Below, piece after piece: positions 1 through 10,559 of a stretch of 64,000 bases of DNA. The notes under the pieces were generated by a model. It did no database searches and had not been told where the DNA came from. It was given only the letters and a program-made list of their open reading frames with translations. The position numbers and the translations under genes are program-made. The DNA is from Artemia franciscana (taxonomy: Eukaryota > Arthropoda > Branchiopoda > Anostraca > Artemiidae), in NCBI RefSeq assembly GCF_032884065.1, contig NC_088868.1:2475043-2539042 (forward strand), read 5' to 3'. Each line of letters starts with the position of its first letter. Position 1 is the stretch's first letter.

Positions 1-2368
1 ACTAAGCTTAAATTGTATTCAGTGGGAAAATTTTTTTCAAGCCCACATTGATTCAGATTCAGCATATTCAGCATTTATTGATTTAATTACTAGCAGTTAT
101 AATTACCATTGTCCTGTGTTGAAGGAGCCAAAGCGTAAGCATTTGCCCAGAAAACCATGGATGACACAGGGACTTCTCGTTTCTGTTAACAACTGCAAAA
201 CTCTTTATAAACAATATTTAAATGATCCGTCTGAAGAGAATTTTCACCAGTTTAAAGAATATAGAAATAAGTTAAACCAGCTGAAAAGAAATGCAAAGGA
301 AATTTATTTTCAAAAGAGTTTTAAAAATGCAAATGGGAACCCCAGGAAAACCTGGCAAATAATTAATTTGGTCATTGATCCAAATAAGTCAGAAAAAATA
401 CATCATATAAAAGAACTAGTAAGTGAAAAAGAATCAATAAAATCACTGGAAGAAATTTCAAGTCTTCTTGGTTCATTTTTTGTAAATGTGGGACAAAAAA
501 TAAAAGATAAACTGTCAAATGCAAAATCAAAAAGAAAACTAATAACACAGGTAACACCTCCAAAACTAAAGAAACAAGAGACAATGGCGGAAATGCAAAA
601 ATTTCCGTCTTTTACATGTGATGAAGTAAAAAAATGCATTTGTGAAATTAAAGGGACAAGGTCAATGGGCCTAGATGGGCTTTCTTTGCAACTAATATGA
701 AAAGTACAACCAGCAATCATTGAGCCTCTTACAGTCCTTATAAACAGAAGCCTTGACAAAGGTATTTTCCCTACTAAACTAAAAGAATCCAAATTAATTC
801 CACTTTTAAAGGAGGAGATCCAACAGTAATTGATAACTATCGACCAATTAGCTTACTTCCAATTTTTTTGAAAATATATGAAAAGCTTGCTGCAAAAAGA
901 CTATATGAATACTTTGAAGCTAATAAAATTCTTTCTGATAAACAATATGGATTTCGGAAAAACAGATCCAATGAACTCGCAATACGGATCTTATAATGAA
1001 TATAAAATCGGCGCAAGATGATGGTTTATATTCTCTGGCGATTTTTCTAGATTTAACAAAAGCTTTTGATTGCATTGATTTTGACATCCTTCTTGAAACA
1101 TTGGAAGGATATGGGATAAAGTCGACGGTTCTTGAATGGATTTCATCATATTTAACAAATAGACATTGTAAAATACTTGCTAATGGTATCTTATCAGATT
1201 CATTTGATGTAACTTGTGGGGTGCCCCAGGGATTAGTTCTTGGACCATTACTTTTTTTTAATTTATGTGAATGAACTTTTGGCTGATATCCCCTTTGCAT
1301 ATATAATAAATTTTGCAGACGACACAGTACTATTTCTAACACATAAAAACCATGAGCAACTAATTACAAATGCTGAAGTTTGCCTCCAGGCAGCAACCGA
1401 ATTCTTTGAAGAGCGGTTGCTTTCCCTTAATACAAAAAAGACGAAGTATATCATTTTTAAACATGGAAATGACCCAGTTTACCATAGTAAGATGAATATG
1501 GCAGACCACAAAAAAATTGAAAGAGTTGACCACATTAAATATTTAGGTATAATAATTGATGAAAAGCTGGATTGGGCAATCCACATTAAATTTCTTTGTA
1601 TGAAGCTGTCAAGAGCTGTTGGTATTCTCCATAGACTGAAATTTATTTTTCCCCATAAAATAATACTGATCCTATATTTTAGTCTATTCCACTCATATCT
1701 TTTATATAGAATAAGCATTTGGGCTTCAAATTATAAGTCAGAATGGAAGCAAGTTCAAATTCTTCAGAATAAAGCTATATGTGCAATTTGCAAGCTTGAG
1801 CCTCGTCAGAGTGTGAAGGCGTTTTTAATAAGACTTAAGATATTAAATGTGGCTCGACTTTGAGAAAAAAAGATTGCCAAAACTTTATATAAGGTGAGCA
1901 CAAATACCGCACCTGAGTCGTTTATGTCAGTTTTTTGAAGTAATGATGAAATTCACCAACATGATACTCAGCTTGCATTGCAACTAGTTACAGAAACGAG
2001 ACATCTCACATTGTCTGGTTTTTCAATTAGATTTACTGAACCGAAAATATGGAATTATTTGCCAAATACTTTGAGAAATGCTAATAGCCTACCAGAGTTC
2101 AAAAGTAAGATTAAAAGCTTCTTAATGGAAAATATTGAATTAGATCCTAATTTCTTTTACCGATAGTTCTCTATGTTTTGTTTCATTAATTTACGTTTGT
2201 TTTCTTTTCTTTTCCCTTCCTCTTCTTTTCTCTTCTTACCTTATAATTCTATTCTTGATGATTGAATGAATACTGTCACCCGTTACGGGCAGTGCTCTCT
2301 TAGGGTGTAGTTAGTTTATAGTGTGTGATTTGTTTTTTTTTTGTTAATAAACGAATTGAAAAATTGAT
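1..2368 (+). mobile_element. Decayed non-LTR retrotransposon (LINE), reverse-transcriptase region to 3' end
   Basis: The element is open at the left edge and runs to its 3' tail. The linker upstream of RT is in frame from base 2, then RT follows in pieces. A single in-frame TGA lies at 698-700; the next frame carries the NYRPISLLP block (834-870), then DLTKAFDCID (~1050-1080), GVPQGLVLGPLL (~1219-1254) and the catalytic FADD (1312-1323). A thumb and C-terminal domain ends near 2166. At least four frame changes (about 815, 990, 1260 and 1860) show that it is dead. The UTR is short and ends in a TAATAAACGAATTGAAAA-type tail near 2368. The C-terminal sequence looks like the Jockey/CR1/L2 group of arthropod LINEs; I cannot name the clade more exactly. 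The 5' end, including any endonuclease, is outside the window. Confidence 0.88.
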
Positions 2369-2404
2369 AGTTTACATATTTAATAGAATTATTAGTAAAG
2401 AAGT

Positions 2405-2776
2405 ATAGCCTTTTACATGGAGGACATTGATAATGGTACCTACATTTAAAGGGGGGAGTCCTGGGGATCATGAGGGTTATAGTCTGAGTGCCTTTCCTCC
2501 TATATTTAGCAAAATTTTAGATAACTAGTTAAATGATTGGCTAGAGGGTTTTGGAGTTATGAAAGAAGAAAAGAGAGGCTTTAGATAAGATTATAGTACT
2601 ATGGATAGAGTGCTTATTTGAAGATGGTTAATTGAAAAGTATGGATCAGGAAAAATATTTTGTATGTTGTATTTTTGGACTTAAAAAGAGTGTTTGATAA
2701 TGTTGATTGAATTCTGCTTAAAAAAGCCTTGATGATGAGGGGTTACCTTCTTGTTTCATTTGTTTGGTTGTAAATA
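2405..2776 (+). mobile_element. Second non-LTR retrotransposon, RT fingers/palm fragment (left half)
   Basis: Conceptual translation across several stops gives an N-terminal RT block (a ..PTFKGG..GY.LSAFPPIFSKIL region), a GFR region, and then LYVVFLDLKRVFDNVD with the first catalytic Asp (~2660-2705). The match ends abruptly at 2776, where the gypsy LTR begins. The matching downstream half, starting at the FADD box, resumes in the same orientation near 8640. I therefore read it as one element interrupted by the gypsy insertion, with roughly 60 codons of RT missing at the junction. The coding frame is broken by in-frame stops and small indels. Confidence 0.7.
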
Positions 2777-2889
2777 TGTAAGTAGAATTTCATACAACTT
2801 AAAGGTTTATTTAAAATCCAAGTACCTGTAATTACATATGACATAATTACTGCATAACAGTGGCAATCAATCAAGCACTAAACTCTTCA
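2777..2889 (-). repeat. Probable 3' LTR of the gypsy element, with adjacent polypurine tract
   Basis: On the minus strand this 113 bp segment starts TGAAGAGTTT and ends TTCTACTTACA, i.e. TG...CA, with an AATAAA signal about 40 bp before its end. Just upstream of it (2890-2902 on the plus strand) is the purine run TAAAGAGAGGAGA, as expected for the plus-strand primer of an LTR element. Its outer edge is where recognisable LINE sequence stops. No second LTR copy is available for comparison, so the exact edges are inferred. Confidence 0.5.
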
Positions 2890-2984
2890 TCTCCTCTCTT
2901 TAGATAGCTTTTGCCTCACAGATCCAAGGGAACAACATGCTTAACCATTCAGCCAGAGCAGGTAGTGTTTTTCGTGACCCTTAG

Positions 2985-4230
2985 CGTCTGTGTAGAGAGG
3001 CTTTGTGTATATTTGGCAATGGGAGATGTGACTGCATGTTGTATAGGTGGGAGCACCAAAGGTATTTGTGGTGAAGGAGCTGTTACAGATAGTAACATCT
3101 TTCCTTCAGCTTCATCTGATGGACTGTTGGAGGCAGGTCTCGGTGAGAGTCATCTGTTTTTGGTTATTATGGAGTAAAGGGGGTCATCATTTTGGCTCAT
3201 TTTGGGCCTGATATGTTGTTGGTTCCTTCAGTATGTCGAGCCATTTTGAGTTTTCACCAGATATGAGCAAGGGGTATCTTCAAAGGGCTTTGGTTATCAA
3301 TGCTTTTTCCGATTTCTTTTCATTGCTAAGTTTGGCCCACCCTGGTTGCTCTGCCTTTAGGGTAGTCATTGATTGAGGTGTTCTGTTGTGGTAAGATTTC
3401 TGAAAGTTCAGTTTTTATTGTTTGTTGACTTCAAACAGTGAATAAGGGACAGTTTTTGGTTCAAGCTGTGATGAAATCACTGGTAGTATTGAACAAAACT
3501 GACAACTCATCAGTAATTTGTCAGGTGAATGCTGTCCATCATCAATTGGTGTATTTTGATATTCAAGAATAGCTGAGTATGGATCTGAGTTGGTTTCTAC
3601 GGCCTTTGACATGAGTTTTCTTTGAAGTGTAGACTCCTTTTTTGACAAGTCCATTACCTTTGGGGTATTTTGGGCTGCTTGTTTTGTGACTAATGTCCCA
3701 CAGATTGGTAAAATTGTTGAATTCTCATGACATGAACTAGGGGTATTATCAGATGTGAGTCTTTATGGTATTCCATGGTGACTTAACTAGCTTTTCAATT
3801 TTGTAATGATGGATGATGAGGTTAATGATTCTAGTTTATTGAGCTCAAAGAATTGACTATAATAGCCAATTGTGATGAGGTAGTGGCAATCCTGCCAATT
3901 AAAGATGTCAAGAGCCACATGTTCCCAAGACAACTTTGCAAATTCGCAGCATAACACTGGCTCTTGTTGCTGATTGTCACAATATGCATTGCTGGCATCA
4001 CGCCTGAACATGTGGGAAGTGATGCCTTTTGTGATACCAGGCAAGAAGATGGTAGTCCTAGCAAGCTGCTTGGTTTTGGCTATACCTGGATGCAATACAT
4101 GCAGTTTGTGCTAGATGTCAGGCTGTATAGACGAGGAAATTACAACTCTAATCCCTGTCAGAATTATGCCTTGGATGATGACTAGTTTGTTTTGTGGTTC
4201 CAGAAAGTCAAGCAGCTGGAGTCACATTGT
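2985..4230 (-). pseudogene. Gypsy integrase (broken)
   Basis: From high to low coordinates: an H2C2 zinc-binding region starting HPGIAKTKQLARTTIFLPGI (~4090-4030), then the core with WEHVALDIFNWQD (first acidic residue, ~3925-3885) and a TSDN segment (second acidic residue, ~3755). Next comes a block in another frame, NGLVKKGV (~3650-3630), where the third catalytic Glu of the DDE triad is normally found but Lys is read. Then come DPYSAILEYQNTPIDD (~3580-3530) and a C-terminal region containing YLVKTQNGSTY that runs to ~2990. There are several frameshifts and stops. In the family this enzyme inserts the cDNA copy into the chromosome; here it cannot be functional. Confidence 0.8.
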
Positions 4231-4231
4231 T

Positions 4232-5966
4232 TCAAACAGTTCATGGTAACAAACTGTAGTAAGGAGTGACCCGGCTCAATAGTAAACGAAACTCTAAAAA
4301 ACGGAATTTTGATGCTAAAATATACATCAAAAGAATCAGTTTTTCATGCTGAATTTAAATATATCAGTTTCATCAAATTAGGTCTTTGTCATCAAAAGTT
4401 ACGAGCCTGAAAAAATTAGCCTTATTTTAGAAAATAGGGGAAAAAACCCCCTAAAAGTCACAGAATGTTAACGAAAGTCACACCATCGCATTAGGCGTAT
4501 CAGAGAACCGTATAGCAAAGTTTTCAAGCTCCTATCTACAAAAATGTGGAATTTCATACTTTTTGCCAGAAGAAAAATCACAGGTGTGTGTTTATTTGTT
4601 TGTTTTTTTCTTTTCCCCAGGGGTCATCGTATCGACCAAGTGGTCCTAGAATGTCGCAAGAGGGCTCATTCTAACGGAAATGAAAAGTTCTAGTGCCCTT
4701 TTTAAGTGACCAAAAAAATTGGAGGGCACCTAGGCCCCCTCCCACGCTCGTTTTTTCTCCAAAGTCAACAGATCAAAATTTTGATATAGCCATTTTGTTC
4801 CGCATAGTCAAAAACCATAATAACTGTGTCATTGGGAATGACTTGCCCCCCCACAGTCCCTGGGAGAGGGGCTGCAAGTTACAAACTTCGACCAGTGTTT
4901 ACATATAATAATGGTTATTGGGAAGTGTACAGTCGTTTTCAGGGGATTTTTTTTTGTTTTGGGGGTGGGGTTGAGGGGAGGGGGCTATATGGGAGGATCG
5001 TTCCTTGGAGAAATATGTCATGGGGGAACAGAAATTCGATGAAAAGGGCGCAGGATTTTCTAAAATTACTATAAAAAAAATGAAAAAATAAACATGAAAA
5101 AACTTTTTCAATTGAAAGTAAAGAGTATTATTGAAACTTAAAATGAACAGAGATTATGAGATATGAGGGGTTCTAAAAATACTTTAGCATAAAGAGCGAG
5201 GTATTTAGGAGGAGATAAATACCTTGTTCTTTATGCTATAGTATTTTTAGTAATTTCAACTATTTATTCTACGGCCTTTCTGATTCAGGGGTCATTCTTA
5301 AAGAATTGGGACCAAACTTATGATTTAGTGTAAAGAACAAGGTATTAACGAGGGTACAAACCCCCTCATATACATAATAAAAATTAAAGAATATAAAAGT
5401 TTTTTACGTAAGTTAATTCTTAAGTTATTTATATTTTCTACTAAAAAAAAAATCGTTAAAAATTAAAATTTATAGTTGCCTTTTTATGTAACCGAAAAAT
5501 TGCATGGTAACTAGGCCTCCTTCCCCATCCCTTACTTCTCAAAATCGTCTGATCAAAACTAAGAGAAAGCCATTTAGCCAAAAAAAAGAATTAATATGCA
5601 AATTTCATTGTAATAATTTATGTGTGGAGAGCCAAAATCAAACATGCATTAATTCAAAAACGTTCAGAAATTACATGAAAAAAACTAGTTTTTTTTAACT
5701 GAAAGTAAGGAGCGACATTAAAACTTAAAACGAACAGAAATTACTCCGTAAATGAAATGGTTATCCCCTCTGCAATCCCTCGCTCTTTACGCTAAAGTTT
5801 GACTCTTTCCTAAAATTCTGCTTTTTAAAACAATTAAAAGCTTTAGCTTAAAGAGCAAGGGATTGCAGAGGGGACAACCATTTCATATACGAAGTAATTT
5901 CTGTTCGTGTTAAGTTTTAATGTCGCTCCTTACTTTCAGTTAAAAAAACTAGTTTTTTTATGTAAT
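4232..5966 (+). mobile_element. F1 dispersed non-coding element, copy 1 (inserted in gypsy)
   Basis: This is the first of four near-full-length copies of a ~1.6-1.7 kb element with no convincing coding capacity (others at 21975, 24027 and 49212). The left end starts TCAAACAG followed by a degenerate form of the hairpin CAGTTCGTGGTAACGAACTG and GTAGTAAGGAGCGACCC. The right end is a ~297 bp palindrome ending ATGTAAT. Internally there are two diverged copies of the TR1 module (about 4690-4815 and 5470-5580) and a smaller inverted repeat around 5165-5260. The flanks are gypsy sequence on both sides, and removing the element leaves the gypsy pol region essentially contiguous. Strand is by convention: hairpin end first is called plus. 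Confidence 0.85.
5670..5966. repeat. Terminal palindrome of F1 copy 1
   Basis: Two ~140 bp arms are near-perfect reverse complements around a centre near 5818. The left arm starts TTACATGAAAAAAACTAG and reads AACTGAAAGTAAGGAGCGAC; the right arm ends in the complement, ...AAAAAACTAGTTTTTTTATGTAA. The inner arms include CTCTTTACGCTAAAG and its complement. It could form a very long hairpin. Confidence 0.9.
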
Positions 5967-7450
5967 TTGAGAAAGGGGCCATCCATCCATTATACTTTGG
6001 CTTAATTTTCTGAATTCATTTGAGGTTTCTTGTCTGATTTCTTCCATTTTCTTGTTGGATATTGGTAAGTTTTTAAAAAATATGTGGACAAAAACTTCTG
6101 TTTGTTGTTCACTTTCAATGTCTATGTCTGTGTGCAACCTTGACAGTGCCTCAACCACAGGTATTTCAGATCCTGGTCTATATACAAATTTCAAAACTAT
6201 ATGGTTGGATAAATGGCATTATGTATTGAAGTTGTGGTGGCACTTTTGATATTGGCTTGACCAAGATGCTTTCTAATGGCTTGTGTTCTGTTATCACCGT
6301 TACAGTTCAACTGTATGTGTACTGCTGAAAATGCTTGCATCCAAATACAACTGAAAGAAGTTCCTTCTCTATCTTTGAATATTGCTGCTTGGTTTCACTG
6401 AGTGAACATGAGCCAAAGCCGACAACATTTTTGTTACCTGATAGTACTGCACCTACACCATGCTTTGGTGCATCTACCTTGATCCCTGTGTCTTTGGATA
6501 TGGGTTGAAGTATGCAAGTTTCTGCACAAGACTGATTTTATCTTATCAAGTGCCTGTCCATGAGCTGGTTGCCATTCTTATTGATCAGTGAGTGGTAACT
6601 CTCTCGGATTTTTGTTCAGTGATGACAAGTTTGATATGTACCTAGACAGGTAGTTTAACATATCTAAAAGCTTTTGCAGCTGGTCATTGTTTTTAGGGAG
6701 TGGCATTTCAGAAAGGGCCCGAGTTTTCTCAGGTTCAAGTTTTATTCCTTCTGAGATCAGGAGATGTCCAAAGTATGGGATGCTGTCTGTGCCAAATATA
6801 CATTTATCTCTGTTTAACTTCATGTTTTTCTTGCAAGCACAATCAAGTGCTGCCTTGAGTCTTTCATCAGCACTACATATAGCAGTGTCATCAATTATCA
6901 ACCCCAAATCAAGGTTTTCATAAGCCTCTTCCATTTTCCTTTGGAAGTCATCTTGAGCAGAGTTGAGGCCAAATGGGTACCTTTTGAATTTGTAACAACC
7001 ATAGATAGTGTTGAAAGTCGTCAGATCAGATGATTTATTGTCAAGCATCTTGGACCAGAATTGACTGGTGGCATCAGGTTTGGAGAACAATTTAGCACCA
7101 GCACACCTTTGGGCAATGTTCTCAAACATTGGAATTGGATAGTATGGCCTTTTTAAGTTCTTGTTCAAATCAACCAGATGCTTTCCTATTTGCTTTCTCC
7201 ACTATCACAACTGCATTTACCCACTCTGTAGGCTTTGTAACTTTCGCAATGACCTTCAACTGCTCCCGGCAATCAAGTTCAGCCTTTAGTTTCTTCTCTA
7301 ACGCAAATGTTACACGTTTTAGTGGTTGAACAGTGGGGATACTTCCTTCTTTTAATGTTAACTTACATATGCCAGGCAGATGTCCAATGCTTTCAAAAAC
7401 ATCTGCATAATTGTCTATCATGATTTTGGTTTGATCAGGGGTCTGTTGTA
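5967..7450 (-). pseudogene. Gypsy reverse transcriptase and RNase H (broken)
   Basis: A 196-codon open stretch (7168-6578) carries the RT core: YYPIPMF, LFSKPDA with the first catalytic Asp, YPFGLNSAQDDFQRKM, and IIDD for the usual YVDD box (~6900-6888), then YFGHLLISEGI and the connection domain. An upstream piece (7421-7170) has the ..TFALEKKLKAELD...PTEWVNAVVIV entry region in the same frame. RNase H is only recognisable in fragments between 6570 and 5960 (KQQYSKIEKELL-like, VYRPGSEIPVVEALSRL). The acidic pair of RT is intact, but the gene is interrupted by stops between the blocks. Confidence 0.85.
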
Positions 7451-8612
7451 TAGTATGGATCTCAAATATAAATTTGACAAGACCTAGGTCAACATTGGTT
7501 TGTCAACTGTAGATTGGGACTTTTTGGGTATTAACCATAAAGAATTTATGTTTTTGTCCATATCTATCTTTGCTCTGTACTTCAGCTTCCCACACTCCAT
7601 ATACATTTAACTTTCCATTGGTATAGCTTGTCAGGATGCTATGGGTCTTGCTTAGGAATGGATGGGGTATAGCCTCTCATGTTCCATCATTGAAAGTATA
7701 TTTGCCTCTGCTCCTGTATTGATCTTGAAAGTTATATAACTTTTTATTCACTGGAGTACGACCCAATGCTATGGTTATCAGATTGATTAGTTGAATAAAT
7801 TGGATAGAACTCACTTCTGAGGCTAGTTGAAAAGTCTGATGCTCGTCTGTGTGAATCTGGTGCTTGTCTGGCATGAAAACCAGAGCTTGATCCAGAAATT
7901 TCCAGCTGGTGAATTGCTTTACTCTTGCACCCCCAAGCAAAGTGGTTGAGTTTACTGCACTCAGAGTGTGTTTTTCCTTTTGCAGGACACTTGTGCTGAC
8001 AAAAGTATTGTCAGCCACATAAGTAACATTCAGGACATTTGTTTATAGCATCAACTTCTTGTTTGATAACTGTTTTATGCTCTGTTCCATTCATAGTTAG
8101 TAGTTGTGCTTGAGTTTCCTCTGTTGCTTGGGCTGTGTATAGCAGTAGTGAGGGTAAGTGTTGATCCTTGTGCAAGTAACTTCTCTCTGATTCTGTCATT
8201 TCTTATACCAAAAACTAGTCTGTCTCTGACATTTTCATCTTCTGAATTTCCAAATGCACAGTCTTTTGCTAAGATCTTTAAACTTGTCACATAGTGTCTC
8301 AGTATGATCTTGATTTCTCTTGTAAAACTGATATCTTTCAAATAAGGGGCTAGCAATTGGTTCAACATAAACATCAAGTTTATAGGTATGCAGCCACTGT
8401 TTGTTCAGAATCAGCAACATTGAATGTGTTAAATATGTCTCTGCCCTTCTCCACAACCCATGTCAGTAGGTATGAGTACTTCTCAGTTTCTGATTTGCCA
8501 CTCAGGGGGCCACTAAACATTAACTTTGCATGTTGCTTAAACTTAGTTCATTCATGCTTTAGATTAGGGGACTTCTAGTCAATCATGGATGTAGAATAGT
8601 GAGTTGAATCCA
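7451..8612 (-). pseudogene. Gypsy gag and protease (broken)
   Basis: Gag is readable in two frames. A start-like ATG lies near 8612, and an FERYQFYKRNQ...LCDKFKDLSK region (8340-8260) is followed by ENVRDRLVFGIRNDRIREKLL (~8240-8175), a signature of gypsy Gag. A zinc-knuckle region with CYLCG and paired CPAKGK/CSKLNHFAWGC blocks lies about 8020-7925. Protease follows; the active-site triplet normally DTG reads NTG (Asn codon near 7714), in INTGAEANILSM. That single change should abolish cleavage, and the frame is also broken between the domains. Confidence 0.75.
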
Positions 8613-8619
8613 TCTTTTG

Positions 8620-9809
8620 TACTTCTGACAAAAACTTCTCAGTGCTGTTGTTTGCAGATGACACTGCTCTAGTGGCGAATTTGGCACATAATTTACAGAA
8701 GCTTCTGGATTTAAAAGATGATTATCTAAAGAAGAAGTCCCTTCAGGTAAATGTTCATAAATCAAAAGTGGTTGTATTTAACTAGAGGAATGATAAATGT
8801 GAAAGTAAATTTTGGTTTAAGGGGGAGGAGCTACAAGTTTTGGATAAAATTAAGTATTTTGGATATATTTATCAAAGTAAAGGAAGATGGAATTCACATA
8901 TAAAGGAAGCGTTAAACTGAGGAAGAGCAGCAATGTTTAACAATTTTCCGGAATCATGCAATGGGAATAACAAATTTGTCATTACATAAAAGGGCCCTTT
9001 TATTGAGAATAATGCTCATTCTGCATTACAGAGCAGAGATTTTGGGGCATGAAAAAGCGGTTTAGCTAGAGATTATTCAATTAGGGTACTTTAAGAGATT
9101 GTTTGGGCTGCATAGAACAACTCACTCCCAGTTTTTAAATAGCAATCCAGATATATGGCCACAAAAATTCCATACTGCCGTCAATTATTAAATTTTGGTT
9201 GAGAGTCGTCCAGTTACCGAGTGACAGGTTGCTTAAGGTAGCTGATGAAGATTTACTCTCACAGGGAAAAAAAGGATCATGGCCGCAAAAAATAAAAACA
9301 ATTTTAGACAAAACAGGGTTTTCTTTTGCTTAGAATGAAGGTAGAGGACCAATGGATATAAGTGTAAATTTGCAGAATGAGATTAAGATAGTACTAAGAA
9401 TCAAATGATCCAAAAATGGAGCGGGGAGATAAAAAAAATCAGTAACGCTAAAGTTCTTATAAGAATGCTAGGTTTGTTTATGGGCAAGAGTTATACCCTT
9501 AAGCTGAATTTACTAGCTATATATTTGACCCTGTGGATGCAGCTCAGGACTAACTGCCTGTCAATTAGTGGAAGATTGATAAGACATTCTAAAGAAAGAT
9601 GTTCCAATGAAGACAGATATACTTGCCCGCTTAGCAGTGTTAAAGAGGATTATTTAGTGCATTGCTTAAGCTGGTGCCAGGGGCTCTCTATGATAATGGA
9701 AGGGATACTTGGAAAAAATGAGTTGATACTTATAGGTGTCTTAAATAGTACATCGCCTCAGTTTATTTGTAGAATAGCAAGATACCTGGAAGTTTTGTTA
9801 AATAGATAA
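8620..9809 (+). mobile_element. Second non-LTR retrotransposon, RT catalytic box to C terminus (right half)
   Basis: Reading starts at VLLFADDTALVANLAH (FADD catalytic box near 8650-8690), then SLQVNVHKSKVVVFN and KIKYFGYIYQSKGRWNSHIKEAL (~8850-8920). A C-terminal region follows with GYFKRLFGLHRTT, PDIWPQKFHTAVNY and LLKVADEDLL (~9080-9260). The last block contains a Cys/His-rich NEDRYTCPLSSVKEDYLVHC (~9605-9665), similar in place to the zinc-finger-like end of some LINE polyproteins. Many indels and stops. This is the continuation of the fragment at 2405-2776. Confidence 0.75.
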
Positions 9810-10550
9810 AAAAAAGAAATTCCAGTATAAAGTAAATGTAACGTTTTATTTATGCATTTTTTCAAGTGTTAAGTGTTCTTTTCAATGACCGTGTTTTCAT
9901 TGACCTATTAAGTTAACATAGTGTTTCATTTAAGTGTTTTATGGTGATCAATTATCAAAGTTTATGTTATTTATGGCTTTCGTTTATGTTATTTTACTGT
10001 GTTCATGGCCGTATATTTGGCTTAAAAATGCACACTTAATCTTATTTTATAGTTGGCAACATGCTAAATGGTTTTACCTATACAAAAAGTCACAATATAT
10101 ACATGACTCTAAAAGATGGTTCAATACCATCTTTTTACAATACAAAGCTTAACTTACTCGCTATTGTGGTCAGAAGTACAAAGACTAAAAATTATGCTGA
10201 AAATATTAAATATCATATTTTTTTGAAGATGGTAAGCAGCTTTTTATGGCGGGTTGTTTTTTATAGTTTACTATTTTTTTGTTTCAGTATTTTTAATTCA
10301 TTTTAATCTTCAACAGATTTATTTGAACTCTAATCCTCACTAGATTCTAGATTAAATTTACGATCATTTCCACTACCTACCAACGATATAAAATTATTCA
10401 AGTTTCCTTAAAATTAATGGTATTTCTTTGTTCGCAAGTTTATTAGAGGAACCTATTATGCGCCCCTCTGCTAAGAAAAATCTTGGATCCGTCCCTGATC
10501 TAGTGTGTCTGTGCTTGTAAACCATTTTTAGAAATATGGTAAATATCTTG
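9810..10550. other. AT-rich stretch after the LINE, probable 3' UTR and unassigned DNA
   Basis: There is no convincing gene. The first few hundred bases are T/A-rich, contain GATGGTTCAATACCATC (a short inverted repeat near 10115-10132), and may be the 3' untranslated end of the preceding LINE. The rest carries no protein similarity I recognise. Confidence 0.4.
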
Positions 10551-10559
10551 GAATTATTT

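Larger units (their letters stand above)
2777..8612 (-). mobile_element. Decayed Ty3/gypsy LTR retrotransposon, minus strand, split by F1
   Basis: Reading on the minus strand from high to low coordinates, the order is gag with zinc knuckle, protease, RT, RNase H and integrase, which is the Ty3/gypsy order. The pol style (zinc-binding integrase region with HPGIAKTKQLAR, short LTR) resembles the Mag/K02A2.6-like gypsy group. All genes carry stops and frameshifts. A 1.7 kb F1 element (4232-5966) sits between RNase H and integrase. A probable 3' LTR with polypurine tract is at the low-coordinate end. No 5' LTR is visible near 8.6 kb, so that end appears to have been lost together with part of the host LINE. 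Confidence 0.85.

Noticed and set aside
4826..5074. Frame of 82 codons in F1, matched by a similar minus-strand frame at 25161-24895 in another copy
   Set aside because: The frame is shared only because the DNA is; copies differ by frameshifts, and the peptide is a translation of G-rich and A-rich tracts with no domain.
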